A DNA stretch of 64,000 nt from DATBJG01 sp963790545. GTDB taxonomy: Bacteria > Acidobacteriota > Vicinamibacteria > Vicinamibacterales > JAMQPK01. The notes under the pieces were generated by a model. It was given only the letters and a program-made list of their open reading frames with translations. It was not told the origin of the DNA and ran no database searches. The translations under genes were made by a program, and so were the position numbers. The stretch covers positions 186,001 through 250,000 of the forward strand of contig CAWBPA010000017.1 in assembly GCA_963790545.1 (NCBI GenBank). The letters are read 5' to 3'. Below, one piece after another: positions 43,680 through 52,299 of the stretch (the first letter of the stretch is position 1; each line of letters starts with the position of its first letter).

Positions 43680-44180
43680 GTGACGGTCGATAAGATCTAT
43701 CTCGTCGGATTCATGGCAGCCGGCAAGAGCAGCCTGGCGATAGCCCTCGCGCGGCGACTGGATTGGCCTGTGCAGGATATTGACGAGCTCATCGAGCGAC
43801 GGGAGCATCGAACAATCTCCAGTATCTTCGCCCGCGAGGGCGAGCCCTATTTCCGCCAGATCGAGCGTCAGGTTTTACACGAGCTCGTCCCGTTGCGTCA
43901 TGTTATTGTGGCCACCGGTGGCGGAACGTTTGTCGATCCCGACAATCGCGCCCTGATCAATGCGGACGGCATGTCGGTATGGCTCGATGCGCCGCTGCAC
44001 GAGCTGTTGAACCGGATTCCGGCCGATGGCCGTCGACCGCTGACCGCGGATCGGGACCAAATGGAACGGCTGTACGACGCCCGCCGGACCGCTTACGAGC
44101 AGGCGCATCTTCGTCTGGCTGCGGCCAACACATCGGTCGAGGCACTGGCGGAACAGCTCCTGGCCCAGATAGAGATATAG
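43680..44180 (+). CDS. aroK: Shikimate kinase
   Basis: 166 residues from GTG. YLVGFMAAGKSSLAIALARRL contains the Walker A loop. DIDELIERREHRTISSIF carries the shikimate-binding DxD region. VATGGGTFVDPDN is the GGG substrate loop, and DGRRPLTA sits in the lid. It phosphorylates shikimate at O3, one step before AroA. An ATG two bases upstream is out of frame and runs straight into TGA. Confidence 0.95.
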   Translation: MTVDKIYLVGFMAAGKSSLAIALARRLDWPVQDIDELIERREHRTISSIFAREGEPYFRQIERQVLHELVPLRHVIVATGGGTFVDPDNRALINADGMSVWLDAPLHELLNRIPADGRRPLTADRDQMERLYDARRTAYEQAHLRLAAANTSVEALAEQLLAQIEI

Positions 44181-44233
44181 GGCTCTGTGCAAGTTTCAGT
44201 TCTCACGTGTCGGCTGGATCGTTTACTCACCAC

Positions 44234-44981
44234 ATGCGGTACCTCATTCTGAGCGACATTCACGGGAACTTAGAGGCGCTCAATTCCGTGCTGGCTCATG
44301 CGGCCGCCCAGGAATATGACAACGCACTGGTACTCGGCGACCTGGTGGGGTATGGAGCCGATCCCAATGCCGTCGTCGACGCCATTCGCGCGCTCAATCC
44401 GATCAGCAGCATCCGGGGCAATCACGACAAAGTGGCGGCCCGTCTCGAAGGGTCGGAGGCGTTCAACATGGCGGCCCGCAAAGCCATCTCCTGGACGACC
44501 GAAACGCTGACCGCCGAGAATTTGGAGTATCTGGCGGCACTCGACGAGGGGCCGAGACTGGTCGATGATCAGGTCGAGATCTGTCACGGCGCTCCATCGG
44601 ACGAAGATGAGTATCTGTTCGAGGTTCGGGATGCGGTGCGCGCGCTCCGCGATGCGAAGCGGCCCATCTGCTTTTTCGGCCACACGCATGTGCAGATCGT
44701 GTATCAGCTATCGAACGAAGGTGAGCTGGATGTCTCGGGATCGGATGCGTCGAGCGCCCGGCGTCTTTCGCTGCTCCCCTCTCACAAGTATCTTGATTAA
44801 TCCAGGCTCGATTGGTCAACCCCGCGATGGTGACCCACGCGCCGCATATGGCCTGCTCGATTCAGAGGTTCAGGAACTGAAGTTATTTCGCGTGAGTTAC
44901 CCCGTCGATCGAGCTCAAGCCAAGATTCGTCAGGCAGGTCTACCCGAAGTGCTCGCCTCACGGCTCGCGGTTGGACGTTAA
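44234..44981 (+). CDS. YfcE-like metallophosphoesterase, frameshifted as read
   Basis: Repaired product is 248 residues. MRYLILSDIHGNLEAL (DxH), VLGDLVGYGADP (GD), IRGNHD, ICHGAPSD and FFGHTHVQI are the five metal-binding blocks of the calcineurin-like fold. The written frame ends at KYLD-stop; dropping one G at 44795 gives KYLINPGSIGQPRDGDP, the family's conserved NPGS(I/V)GQPRD ending, through to TAA at 44979. Members cleave phosphodiesters or phosphomonoesters; the natural substrate is unclear. Confidence 0.85.
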
Positions 44982-45115
44982 GACGATTGTCTTTTTTCCC
45001 GTCGCTGCAATTCCGCCAGATAGGCATCACGGGCCGCACGCGAGCCGAGGATCCAGCCGATCACGATGCCCACGAGCAGCACCGCCGGAATGAAGATGAA
45101 GTGTCCGGCCGTCAC
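44978..45115 (-). CDS. 45-residue membrane protein at the end of the cytochrome c maturation operon
   Basis: The frame begins at GTG 45115, which overlaps the TGA of the CcmD-like gene (GTGA). It encodes one membrane span (FIFIPAVLLVGIVIGWILGS) and a charged tail AYLAELQRREKRQSS. Longer upstream readings would lie inside the previous gene. Tight coupling supports a role in heme handling or haem-protein assembly, but no family is recognised. Confidence 0.6.
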   Translation of the reverse strand: MTAGHFIFIPAVLLVGIVIGWILGSRAARDAYLAELQRREKRQSS

Positions 45116-45408
45116 GGGCTGCTCTTGACCTTTTTCGCGAGCTGCTGGAGCTCGGTTTCGACCTTCCCGATCCGACGCCACGTCAGCCAGACGTAGAAGA
45201 GCACACCAACCCAGACCAGGCCGTAAGCCGTGAGCACCAACGGCACCGCCGGGATCTGTTCAGCGTTGCCCAGCTCTTCGGCCGGCACGAAGCCCTCGAG
45301 CGAGGGCTGACGTGAAGGCTGCGACCAGGCCTCATCCGCGCCGACCGCGGCAAACACCAGCAACGCCGCCAGCAGAACCAGTGCCACAACAGGGGTTCTC
45401 ATGAGCAT
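45112..45408 (-). CDS. CcmD-family protein
   Basis: 98 residues from the ATG at 45408, which overlaps the ccmC stop (TGATG). A signal-like first span (ALVLLAALLVFAAVGA) is followed by an outer segment and a second span VPLVLTAYGLVWVGVLFYVWLTWRR, then a short coiled tail. The Tyr/Val/Trp-rich second span with following basic residues is the pattern of the alternative CcmD family. CcmD helps release holo-CcmE from the CcmABC complex. Confidence 0.75.
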   Translation of the reverse strand: MLMRTPVVALVLLAALLVFAAVGADEAWSQPSRQPSLEGFVPAEELGNAEQIPAVPLVLTAYGLVWVGVLFYVWLTWRRIGKVETELQQLAKKVKSSP

Positions 45409-46097
45409 CAACCTTCAAGCTCCAGATACAGGCGCTCGAGCTCGTCGCGCTGTCGTTCGAGTCGTATGCGCATGACCAGGAGCACCATGTACAGGCACAC
45501 GAACGCAACGAACGCCGGCCAGAATACCGAGGCCATCACCGGCGGCAGGTTCGGCACCACCGAAGTCTTCGGATGCAGCGTTCGCCAGACATCGACCGAC
45601 TTGTACACGAACGGCACGTTGGCCATCCCAAATATGCCGAGGCCCGCCGCCAGCTTTTCAGACCCTGGCCCGCCGTATTTTCTGAGCAGCACGTAGGCCA
45701 CGAACATCATCCACGTCAGAAGGGATGTCGTGAGCCGGGGATCCCATTCCCACCACACACCCCACGCTTTGCGCGCCCAGAGTGGACCCGTCATGAGCGT
45801 GATGACGCCAAACAGCACCGTCAACTCGGCGGCCGCGAGCGCCACACGGTCCGCCCGCCGGCTCTGCCTCATGAGGAAACGAATGCTCGCGACGCCACAG
45901 ACGAACGGCGATAAAAGGAGCAGCATCCCGCCTGGCACGTGGAAGTAGAAAATCTTCTGCACCAGGCCCATCGTCGATTCGTACGGCGCTCGAACGATCA
46001 GAATCGGCACGACAATGAACATGACGCTCGTCATGACGAGCACCGGGACGAAAAGTTTGCGCATATGTCGGTCTGTTTCGTTGGTGCGCGAGCCCAT
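45408..46097 (-). CDS. ccmC: Heme ABC transporter permease CcmC
   Basis: 229 residues with six membrane spans. VWWEWDPRLTTSLLTWMM is the tryptophan-rich heme-handling loop of CcmC, and YFHVPGGMLLLL and VPFVYKSVDVWRTLHP supply the two conserved external histidines. CcmC attaches heme to CcmE at the outer face of the membrane. ccmB lies 10 bases upstream. Confidence 0.92.
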   Translation of the reverse strand: MGSRTNETDRHMRKLFVPVLVMTSVMFIVVPILIVRAPYESTMGLVQKIFYFHVPGGMLLLLSPFVCGVASIRFLMRQSRRADRVALAAAELTVLFGVITLMTGPLWARKAWGVWWEWDPRLTTSLLTWMMFVAYVLLRKYGGPGSEKLAAGLGIFGMANVPFVYKSVDVWRTLHPKTSVVPNLPPVMASVFWPAFVAFVCLYMVLLVMRIRLERQRDELERLYLELEG

Positions 46098-46107
46098 GCG
46101 CTCGCCA

Positions 46108-46791
46108 CTACTCCGTCATCAGAGGGTCAAACGTCCACATGGACAGTGTGATGAAGACGACGTCCCAGAACACCAGCAGGTTTATCCAGAACCAGGCCAG
46201 AGCTTCTTGCGGCTCGGGCTGAGTCAGCGCCACCGTCCCCATGACCCCGCCGATCATGACCGGAATCGTCATGGGATACAACAGCACCGGCAGCAACACA
46301 TCGCGGCTGCGCGCGCGGGCCAACATAGCCGCGAACAAAGTGCCTACAGCGCAGAAGCCGATCGTACCCGATACGAGCAGGAGGATCATCGGCACCGGCC
46401 GGGCCAGCAGTGGCGCGCGGAACAAAAGCGTCACAGCCGGCAGCAGGATGAATTCGGCCACCGACAACAGGGCAAAAATACCCAGCAGCTTTCCGAGGTA
46501 GATGGCCGGGCGATCGGCGGGAGCGAGCATGAGCGCGCGAAGCGTTTCTGTGTGCCGCTCGCGCTCGAACGTCCGACCGAGGGCGAGCGTGCCCGAAAAC
46601 TGCACCGCAACCCACAAGATGCCGGCTGCAGCGTCGGTGAGTGGACGTCCCTGGCGGACGAAGGCAATTGCAAACACGATGACGCACGACACCGCAAAGA
46701 AGAGCGTCGTGTACAAAATCTCCCGACTCCTGACTTCGACCGTCAGGTCTTTCTTGACGACGATCCAGGCGACGTGCAGGAACTGACGCAT
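46108..46791 (-). CDS. ccmB: Heme exporter subunit CcmB
   Basis: 227 residues, six hydrophobic spans. VKKDLTVEVRSREILYTTLFFA is the conserved CcmB start, and FERERHTETLRALMLAPADRPAIYLGKLLG is the signature cytoplasmic loop that meets CcmA. Together with CcmA and CcmC it forms the ABC-type complex that releases heme-loaded CcmE. The palindrome at 46808 lies between it and ccmA. Confidence 0.92.
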   Translation of the reverse strand: MRQFLHVAWIVVKKDLTVEVRSREILYTTLFFAVSCVIVFAIAFVRQGRPLTDAAAGILWVAVQFSGTLALGRTFERERHTETLRALMLAPADRPAIYLGKLLGIFALLSVAEFILLPAVTLLFRAPLLARPVPMILLLVSGTIGFCAVGTLFAAMLARARSRDVLLPVLLYPMTIPVMIGGVMGTVALTQPEPQEALAWFWINLLVFWDVVFITLSMWTFDPLMTE

Positions 46792-46807
46792 GCGTATTTT
46801 GTCGTTG

Positions 46808-46827
46808 CGTCCGGCTAAAGCCGGACG
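46808..46827. repeat. Palindromic repeat, CGTCCGGCT variant
   Basis: CGTCCGGCT-AA-AGCCGGACG. It shares the CT-AA-AG centre of the GCGCACGCT and GCGGGGGCT types but has a different stem. It lies between ccmB and ccmA. Confidence 0.65.
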
Positions 46828-46833
46828 TCTGTC

Positions 46834-47538
46834 TCATGCATGCAGGATCGTCCGATATCGGTCCCGCAGCGTGCCCGGCCCTTCCGGCAGCGCAACCAGT
46901 TTTCCATCTCGCAGCACGACGGCACGGTCCAGAACCTCTTCGGCGAGGTCGAGGTCATGCGTCGCGACAAGGACGATACAGCCCGCGGCTTTCAGCGCTC
47001 GCAGCCTGCCAATCAGCGCCCGTCCTGACGCATCATCCAGCCCGGTAAACGGCTCATCGAGCAGCAGGAGGCGTGGCTCGTGCAACAGGACCCGCTCGAG
47101 CGCGAGACGCTGCCGCATGCCGCGCGAAAAAGCCGACACGTAATCGTCGGCCCGGTCGGTCAAGCCTGCCAACGCCACGGCCCGATCGACCCGCGAGGGC
47201 ACATCGTTCAGCGCGTAGAGCTCGCCGAAGAACGTCAGGTTCTCGCGCGCGGTGAGTTCTGGATAGAGATGGAGATCGTGCGAGAGCAGCCCGAGGCGCG
47301 CACGCAGACCCGATCCGACCTGGCTCGCCGTCCGACCGCCGTAGCGAACCTCACCAGCCGAAGGTGAGACCAGCGTGGACACGATCGAGAGCAGTGTCGA
47401 TTTGCCCGCGCCGTTCGGACCGAGCAGCCCGACAATCTCACCGGCCCGGCACGTGAACGACACGTGGGTGAGAACTTTTCGCCGGCCGAAGTGCCTGGAC
47501 AGATCGACGAGCGCAAGCTCGTCGAAATCGACACTCAC
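46834..47538 (-). CDS. ccmA: Heme exporter ATP-binding subunit CcmA
   Basis: 234 residues. Walker A GLLGPNGAGKSTLL, Q-loop region GLLSHDLHLYPELTARENLTFF, ABC signature FSRGMRQRLALERVLL, Walker B LLLLDEPFTGLDD and switch His in VATHDLD are all present. Its position with ccmB, ccmC and ccmE identifies it as CcmA rather than a generic exporter ATPase. It overlaps the upstream zinc-ribbon protein gene by four bases. Confidence 0.9.
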   Translation of the reverse strand: MSVDFDELALVDLSRHFGRRKVLTHVSFTCRAGEIVGLLGPNGAGKSTLLSIVSTLVSPSAGEVRYGGRTASQVGSGLRARLGLLSHDLHLYPELTARENLTFFGELYALNDVPSRVDRAVALAGLTDRADDYVSAFSRGMRQRLALERVLLHEPRLLLLDEPFTGLDDASGRALIGRLRALKAAGCIVLVATHDLDLAEEVLDRAVVLRDGKLVALPEGPGTLRDRYRTILHA

Positions 47539-48767
47539 GCGGCAAGACCCTCGTCACCACCGCTGACCGGGCCCTGATCGTCGAGCTCCCCGTAAATCCG
47601 CTCCAGTTGCGCCACGAGAAGGATTTTTCGGCTCTGATGGCGCACGGGATCGACTTTCCCTGTCCGCCGCTGCTCTTCCAGCTTGACGAGCTCAGCGTAC
47701 GCTTTCTCGCGACGGTTCTCGAGCACCTTGCGGCGCGCCGTATCGGCCGAGCGCCGCGGCGTCCCAAATATCGCCCACAGCCCGACGACAACGATACCCG
47801 TGGCCAGAATGCTCGTAATGATCAACGGCATCCCGCTATGGTGCGGCAATCCGGCAAGCTCGAGGCTCAACGTTCCCTCAGCTGGCAGCGATGGTCCCGC
47901 CGCCACGATGTATCGCTCGCCTTGAAGGGTCGTGTCTTGCTTCTTACTGATCTGCCCCGACGACACTTCCATGTCACCGATCTTCCTCACGACCACATTG
48001 ACCGCTGCAAGATCGATGGGCATCTTCTGGTTGATCGTGAGATTGCCCCGGGAATGCGGCATCGTAAAGGCAACCTGGACTGGTGTCATCCCTGGCGCGA
48101 ACGGTCCGGTCACGGTCACACGGTCACCGCGGACGACAACCTGCGGCGACGAATTGCCCAGGGCAGAAGCGCCGGCCGCGCCACTCGGGAGATCAAAAAT
48201 CACGGTCTTGGGCGGGGTCACCGGGTAATTCGCCGGGTTGACCACCTCGAGAACGTAATACACCTGCATCGCGTCGTCCATGAGATCGACGATGAATCGG
48301 CTCTCGGCGCTCAGGGTAACCGTCCCGGGTCGTGCGGGTTCCTGCGGCGGGGCCGCGCCCAGTCCAGCCACGAGCATCACGGCAACTCCCCCGCGGGCTG
48401 GAGCTGGAAACTCCTGCGATTGAAGACGCTCGCCGTCCACGACTGTTGCCGCTCGCAGAACCGCGCCAACGGTTGGCGGTCGGAACGTCGCCCGGCCGTT
48501 CGCGTCGGTCCTCTCGGTGAACGTCTGGTCGCCAGCCTGCAGCTCGACGACGTGGTTGGTCACGTTGTTGGCCAGGCTTTGCCGAACGACCCTGACGGTT
48601 ACCACACCGTCTGGAAGGTTGCCGTCGGGCCGCGGAATCCCTGTCATCATTCGAAGATCTGGCTGCCCCAGCGCGACCAGGGGCGCCAGCACGGCCAATA
48701 CGAACGCCAGCGCTGCAACAAGCCGAGCTCCGCAGTGTTTACAGAAACGCGCATCGGTCTCGTTCAC
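47535..48767 (-). CDS. Membrane protein with N-terminal zinc-ribbon, cytochrome c maturation operon
   Basis: 410 residues from the GTG at 48767. It begins NETDARFCKHCGARL, the second half of a zinc ribbon; the first Cys pair (CAGCG) is encoded just upstream in the same frame (48774-48785), but that frame has no start codon. An ATG at 48802 in another frame suggests an indel. After TM1 (about 18-35) comes an outer beta-rich region with carboxypeptidase-regulatory-like repeats, TM2 (about 325-345) and a coiled cytoplasmic tail. Role unknown; placed between ccmF and ccmA genes. Confidence 0.7.
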   Translation of the reverse strand: MNETDARFCKHCGARLVAALAFVLAVLAPLVALGQPDLRMMTGIPRPDGNLPDGVVTVRVVRQSLANNVTNHVVELQAGDQTFTERTDANGRATFRPPTVGAVLRAATVVDGERLQSQEFPAPARGGVAVMLVAGLGAAPPQEPARPGTVTLSAESRFIVDLMDDAMQVYYVLEVVNPANYPVTPPKTVIFDLPSGAAGASALGNSSPQVVVRGDRVTVTGPFAPGMTPVQVAFTMPHSRGNLTINQKMPIDLAAVNVVVRKIGDMEVSSGQISKKQDTTLQGERYIVAAGPSLPAEGTLSLELAGLPHHSGMPLIITSILATGIVVVGLWAIFGTPRRSADTARRKVLENRREKAYAELVKLEEQRRTGKVDPVRHQSRKILLVAQLERIYGELDDQGPVSGGDEGLAA

Positions 48768-48823
48768 CGTGCCGCAACCCGCGCACGATCCGACGATCGC
48801 ATTTGTAGCGGCTCGACCCGCGT

Positions 48824-49336
48824 CTAGCGGATCACCGCTGGCTCGCCACTTTTTGGCGCGGCAGCGCGACCCAGACGACCGGCCAGCTCGCGCTCGATAA
48901 TCTCTCGATATCCGCTCCCGCCCGCGTCCAGTTGCCTCATCAGCCTGACCGCGCGGGACCGGAGGCGTGCCACCATCTCGTCGTAGTCCTGCGCTGAAAT
49001 CTTGGTCATGGCCCGATCGAATTCGAGGTCCTTGATGGCCCGCAGCACCAGGAGCTTCTCGCGCTCGAGCGCTGCACGGGTCCGTCCGCCTACCATTTCC
49101 ACGGACTCGACCGCATCGGGCACGACAAGCGGCAAGAGCATCCGGTAGACAGCCGTTCCGGCAAGCGCCGCGGCACCAATGATGATTGAAACGAAGATGA
49201 CGTTGGCTGGGTTCGTGCCGCGTGACACGAACACCCCGGCAGTGGCCGCCGCCAGACCGGCGAGCACGAAGAACTGCCAGGGCTGGAAGGAGGTGAGGCC
49301 TCCAGAACCCTTCTCAGTCGAGCTTGCTGAGCTCAT
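48824..49336 (-). CDS. CcmI-like membrane protein
   Basis: 170 residues from the ATG at 49336, inside the last codons of the CcmF-CcmH gene (23-base overlap). Two spans (FFVLAGLAAATAGVFVS and VIFVSIIIGAAALAGTAV) are followed by KLLVLRAIKDLEFDRAMTKI and SAQDYDEMVARLRSRAVRLM. This tail matches the charged segment of CcmI-type assembly factors (LLRALKELEFD ... GKISEEDYE). It probably helps present apocytochrome to the ligase. An upstream start would add an Arg-rich, unconserved tail. Confidence 0.75.
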   Translation of the reverse strand: MSSASSTEKGSGGLTSFQPWQFFVLAGLAAATAGVFVSRGTNPANVIFVSIIIGAAALAGTAVYRMLLPLVVPDAVESVEMVGGRTRAALEREKLLVLRAIKDLEFDRAMTKISAQDYDEMVARLRSRAVRLMRQLDAGGSGYREIIERELAGRLGRAAAPKSGEPAVIR

Positions 49337-51815
49337 CGTCCAGACGCGCTTCGAGCTCAGGGCTCGAGTCGGACGCCTCGTCGGCCTTTCGAGGAGCCGC
49401 ATGACGCGACCAGCGGACGGCCGCAAACGCGGCAACTACCAGACCGCCGGCGCCGAGAACGTACGGCAGCAGCCACGCCAGACGATTGAACCCCTGATCG
49501 AGCGGAGCGGCGAGCGGCTCCTGACTGCCGTATTTGTCGATATGATACTGAATGATTTCGTCGCGCGACTTGCCTTGACTCGCGAGCCCGGCAATTTCCT
49601 CGCGCATTCGCCCCGCCTCACTACACGTGCACTCGGCGAGGTTCTTGCGCCCGCAGGTCCCGCACATGCAGATGATTGAACGGTGGAGATCCTTCTCCAG
49701 CTCGGTCTTCGGTACGAGCAGCACGGTGGTCTGCTCCAGCTGCTCGTGGGGCAGCACGCCAGGTTCCTGCGCCAGTAAGGAAGCCGTGGGCGTTAGAAGT
49801 AAGAGGAGGATCACCGGAGCAGCGGCTGCGGGAATCGGTGCTTCGGGTGGAAGCCTCGCAAGTGCGTAGTTGAATGCTCGTTCCGGCAAAAGCGCGATGC
49901 CCGTGCCCAGTGCAAGCACGCCGAACCCCAGCCAAATCCAGTTGACGAGTGGGTTCACGACCACCTGGAATTGACCGGTCTGATCCTCGACTGTGTAAGC
50001 CGCCAGAACGATGTACAAGTCTTCGGTGAGAGTCCTCCGGATGGCAACCTCCGTCGTCGGCTCCGATTCATGCTTCCGGAAGAACCACCGTGCCGGATAC
50101 AGCTTTCCAATTTCCTTGCCGTCTTCCGAGACAGTCATGTACGACGTAACCATCTGCTTACGTCCATCGTCGCTGATCCGAATGGCATCGTTGCGGACCA
50201 TATAGCGACCGATCTCGACCTGCTGTCCCGCTCTCAAAAGCACCTGTTCTTCCCGCTTGTAGCCTTCACCGGCAAAGCCCAGGAAGATGAGCACCACTCC
50301 AACGTGGACGATATAGCCGCCGTAGCGTCGCCGGGAGCGAGCGACCAAGCCAATGAGTGCGGTGAGGAAATCGCTCTTCGTGCTGTGCTTCCGAACCATC
50401 GTGCCGCGCCAGAATTCCTGCGTGATTGTGCCGGCAACAAACGCGCAGAGGCTGAAACAGATTCCCGACGTCCACACACGGAGACCGAGAGCCCAAAGCG
50501 CGCCCATCGTGACCAGCGCGGCTGTCGTCGGCCAGAGGAACTGGCTGGCCAGATTCGATGCGCTCGACTTCCGCCACGCGAGGAGTGGACCGACGCCGGT
50601 CAGGAACAGCAGGATGAGCCCGATCGGCATCATCCAGCGGTTGAAGAACGGCGGCCCGACCGTGAGACGCTCGCCAGTCAGCGCTTCGCTCAACGTGGGG
50701 AACATCGTCGCAAACAGGATGAAGAACGCCGAAAAGAGCAGGATCCAGTTGTTCACGAGAAATGCGGCTTCACGAGAAGCCCACGAGTCGAGCTCGTTCC
50801 GCGCGCGGAGCAACGGCAGTCGGTAAATGACGAGCCCGAAGCTGACAGTGAGAATCGCGATCATGAAGACCGTGAACATCCACGCAAGCTCTTTGTCCTC
50901 GCCAAACGCATGCACCGACTGGACGACACCTGAACGGGTCATGAAGGTGCCGAAGATCGTCAGGAAGAACGTGAGGATCACCAGCGTGACGTTCCAGACT
51001 CGCAACATCGAGCGGCGTTCCTGGACCATCACCGAATGGAGGAATGCCGTGGCGGTAAACCAGGGAAGAAGACCGGCGTTCTCCACGGGATCCCAACCCC
51101 AGTAGCCGCCCCAGCCCAGCTCTTCGTAGGCCCAAATCATGCCGAGTGTCAGACCGAACGTCAGAAACAGCCAGGCGAACATCGTCCAGCGCCGCACGGC
51201 CCGCAACCACGCATCGTCGAGGTAGCCGGTGATGAGCGCCGCCATGCCGAACGCGAAAGGAATCGTCATCCCGACGAAGCCGGTGTAGAGAGACGGCGGG
51301 TGAATGACCATCCAGTAGTTCTGGAGGAGTGGGTTCAAGCCCCGACCGTCGGCCGGTGACGAGGTGAGATAGGTGCTGAATGGATTGTTGTGAACGATCA
51401 TCAGAAACAGAAAGAAGAGCTGCACTGCCGAGATGACCGTCACGACCCAAGGGATCAGCTCGCGATGACTTTCGCGATTGACGTAGACCGCGATACTCCC
51501 GAATACCGACAGCAGGAACACCCAGAACATGATCGAGCCGTCGAGCCCGCCCCAATATGACGTGAGCTTGTAGAAGAGCGGTTGCGCGGAATCCGAGTAC
51601 CGGTGCACGTACTTGATCGTGTAGTCCCCGGTGACGAACGCGTGCACAATGACCGTCGACGCAAGCACCATGAGCGCCGTAATCAGGTAGAAGGCGCCAA
51701 TGCCGCTCTCGATCAACCGTCTGGAGCTGCGGCGCGCGCCAACGGCGCAGGCCGTGGCGGCGTACACGGCAACGACGAACGTGGCAAGAAGCGTGAAATA
51801 ACCGAGAGAAGCCAT
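49314..51815 (-). CDS. ccmF: Heme lyase CcmF fused to a CcmH-type thiol domain
   Basis: 833 residues. Residues 1-640 are CcmF with about 14 spans: GGLDGSIMFWVFLLS, HPPSLYTGFVGMTIPFAFGM and GYWGWDPVENAGLLPWF (the WWD heme domain). After the last span the chain runs without a stop into a periplasmic domain with CMCGTCGRKNLAECTC (CxxC plus two more Cys), GKSRDEIIQYHIDKYG and a final span, the CcmH/NrfF pattern. The fusion places the heme ligase and the apocytochrome-reducing thiols in one protein. ccmE follows upstream. Confidence 0.9.
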   Translation of the reverse strand: MASLGYFTLLATFVVAVYAATACAVGARRSSRRLIESGIGAFYLITALMVLASTVIVHAFVTGDYTIKYVHRYSDSAQPLFYKLTSYWGGLDGSIMFWVFLLSVFGSIAVYVNRESHRELIPWVVTVISAVQLFFLFLMIVHNNPFSTYLTSSPADGRGLNPLLQNYWMVIHPPSLYTGFVGMTIPFAFGMAALITGYLDDAWLRAVRRWTMFAWLFLTFGLTLGMIWAYEELGWGGYWGWDPVENAGLLPWFTATAFLHSVMVQERRSMLRVWNVTLVILTFFLTIFGTFMTRSGVVQSVHAFGEDKELAWMFTVFMIAILTVSFGLVIYRLPLLRARNELDSWASREAAFLVNNWILLFSAFFILFATMFPTLSEALTGERLTVGPPFFNRWMMPIGLILLFLTGVGPLLAWRKSSASNLASQFLWPTTAALVTMGALWALGLRVWTSGICFSLCAFVAGTITQEFWRGTMVRKHSTKSDFLTALIGLVARSRRRYGGYIVHVGVVLIFLGFAGEGYKREEQVLLRAGQQVEIGRYMVRNDAIRISDDGRKQMVTSYMTVSEDGKEIGKLYPARWFFRKHESEPTTEVAIRRTLTEDLYIVLAAYTVEDQTGQFQVVVNPLVNWIWLGFGVLALGTGIALLPERAFNYALARLPPEAPIPAAAAPVILLLLLTPTASLLAQEPGVLPHEQLEQTTVLLVPKTELEKDLHRSIICMCGTCGRKNLAECTCSEAGRMREEIAGLASQGKSRDEIIQYHIDKYGSQEPLAAPLDQGFNRLAWLLPYVLGAGGLVVAAFAAVRWSRHAAPRKADEASDSSPELEARLDDELSKLD

Positions 51816-51867
51816 GGGGGCTCCGTTTTGACAGGCTTTTGGCTTTGGACTTTCTAGAGCCTAAAGC

Positions 51868-52299
51868 CTAGTAAGTGCCTGTGGTGCTGGCGGCTCCCGC
51901 CTTGGGTTCGTACTTCGATGGACACTTGGCGATGATGCGATCGGCGTGGAAGATCTCACCCTTGAGCTGACCTTCGAGCACAACTTCCGACTCGTTCTTG
52001 AACGTGTCTGGTGCAATACCGGTGTACTGCGCCCAGACGGTGTGACCGTTGTTCTCAACCTGGAAGGCATACTCGAGGGTCCCGCGCTTCTGCATCACGG
52101 ACTTGGCAAACCCGTGCATTTGCAACCGCTTACCTTCCCATCGCGCGGGGGCAACCATCACCTCGTCCACGTGCTTGTAGTACTGGGTTTCCTCGCTCAG
52201 CGTGGACCAGAGTAATCCTCCGAACGACAGCAGCAGGACCAGGCTCGTGAGGCCGATTTTGATGGCTTTGTACTTCATAAGAGATTCATTCTGAGACAT
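51868..52299 (-). CDS. ccmE: Heme chaperone CcmE, cysteine type
   Basis: 143 residues from the ATG at 52299; the ATG at 52278 (MKYKAIKIG) is a fair alternative. One N-terminal span is followed by an OB-fold-like domain ending AKCPSKYEPK. In classical CcmE the heme-binding His sits in the AKHxxxY motif; here it is Cys (CPSKY), the CxxxY type known from some archaea and sulfate reducers. It carries heme from CcmC to CcmF at the outer membrane face. Start overlaps the end of maf by 14 bases. Confidence 0.88.
   Translation of the reverse strand: MSQNESLMKYKAIKIGLTSLVLLLSFGGLLWSTLSEETQYYKHVDEVMVAPARWEGKRLQMHGFAKSVMQKRGTLEYAFQVENNGHTVWAQYTGIAPDTFKNESEVVLEGQLKGEIFHADRIIAKCPSKYEPKAGAASTTGTY

Noticed and set aside
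42504..43808. 434-codon open frame on the minus strand opposite aroA
   Set aside because: It is antisense to aroA and aroK, whose motifs are unambiguous; long antisense frames are common in GC-rich genes.
47607..48827. 406-codon open frame on the plus strand in the ccm operon
   Set aside because: Antisense to the zinc-ribbon protein; low-complexity Arg/His-rich product and no ribosome site.
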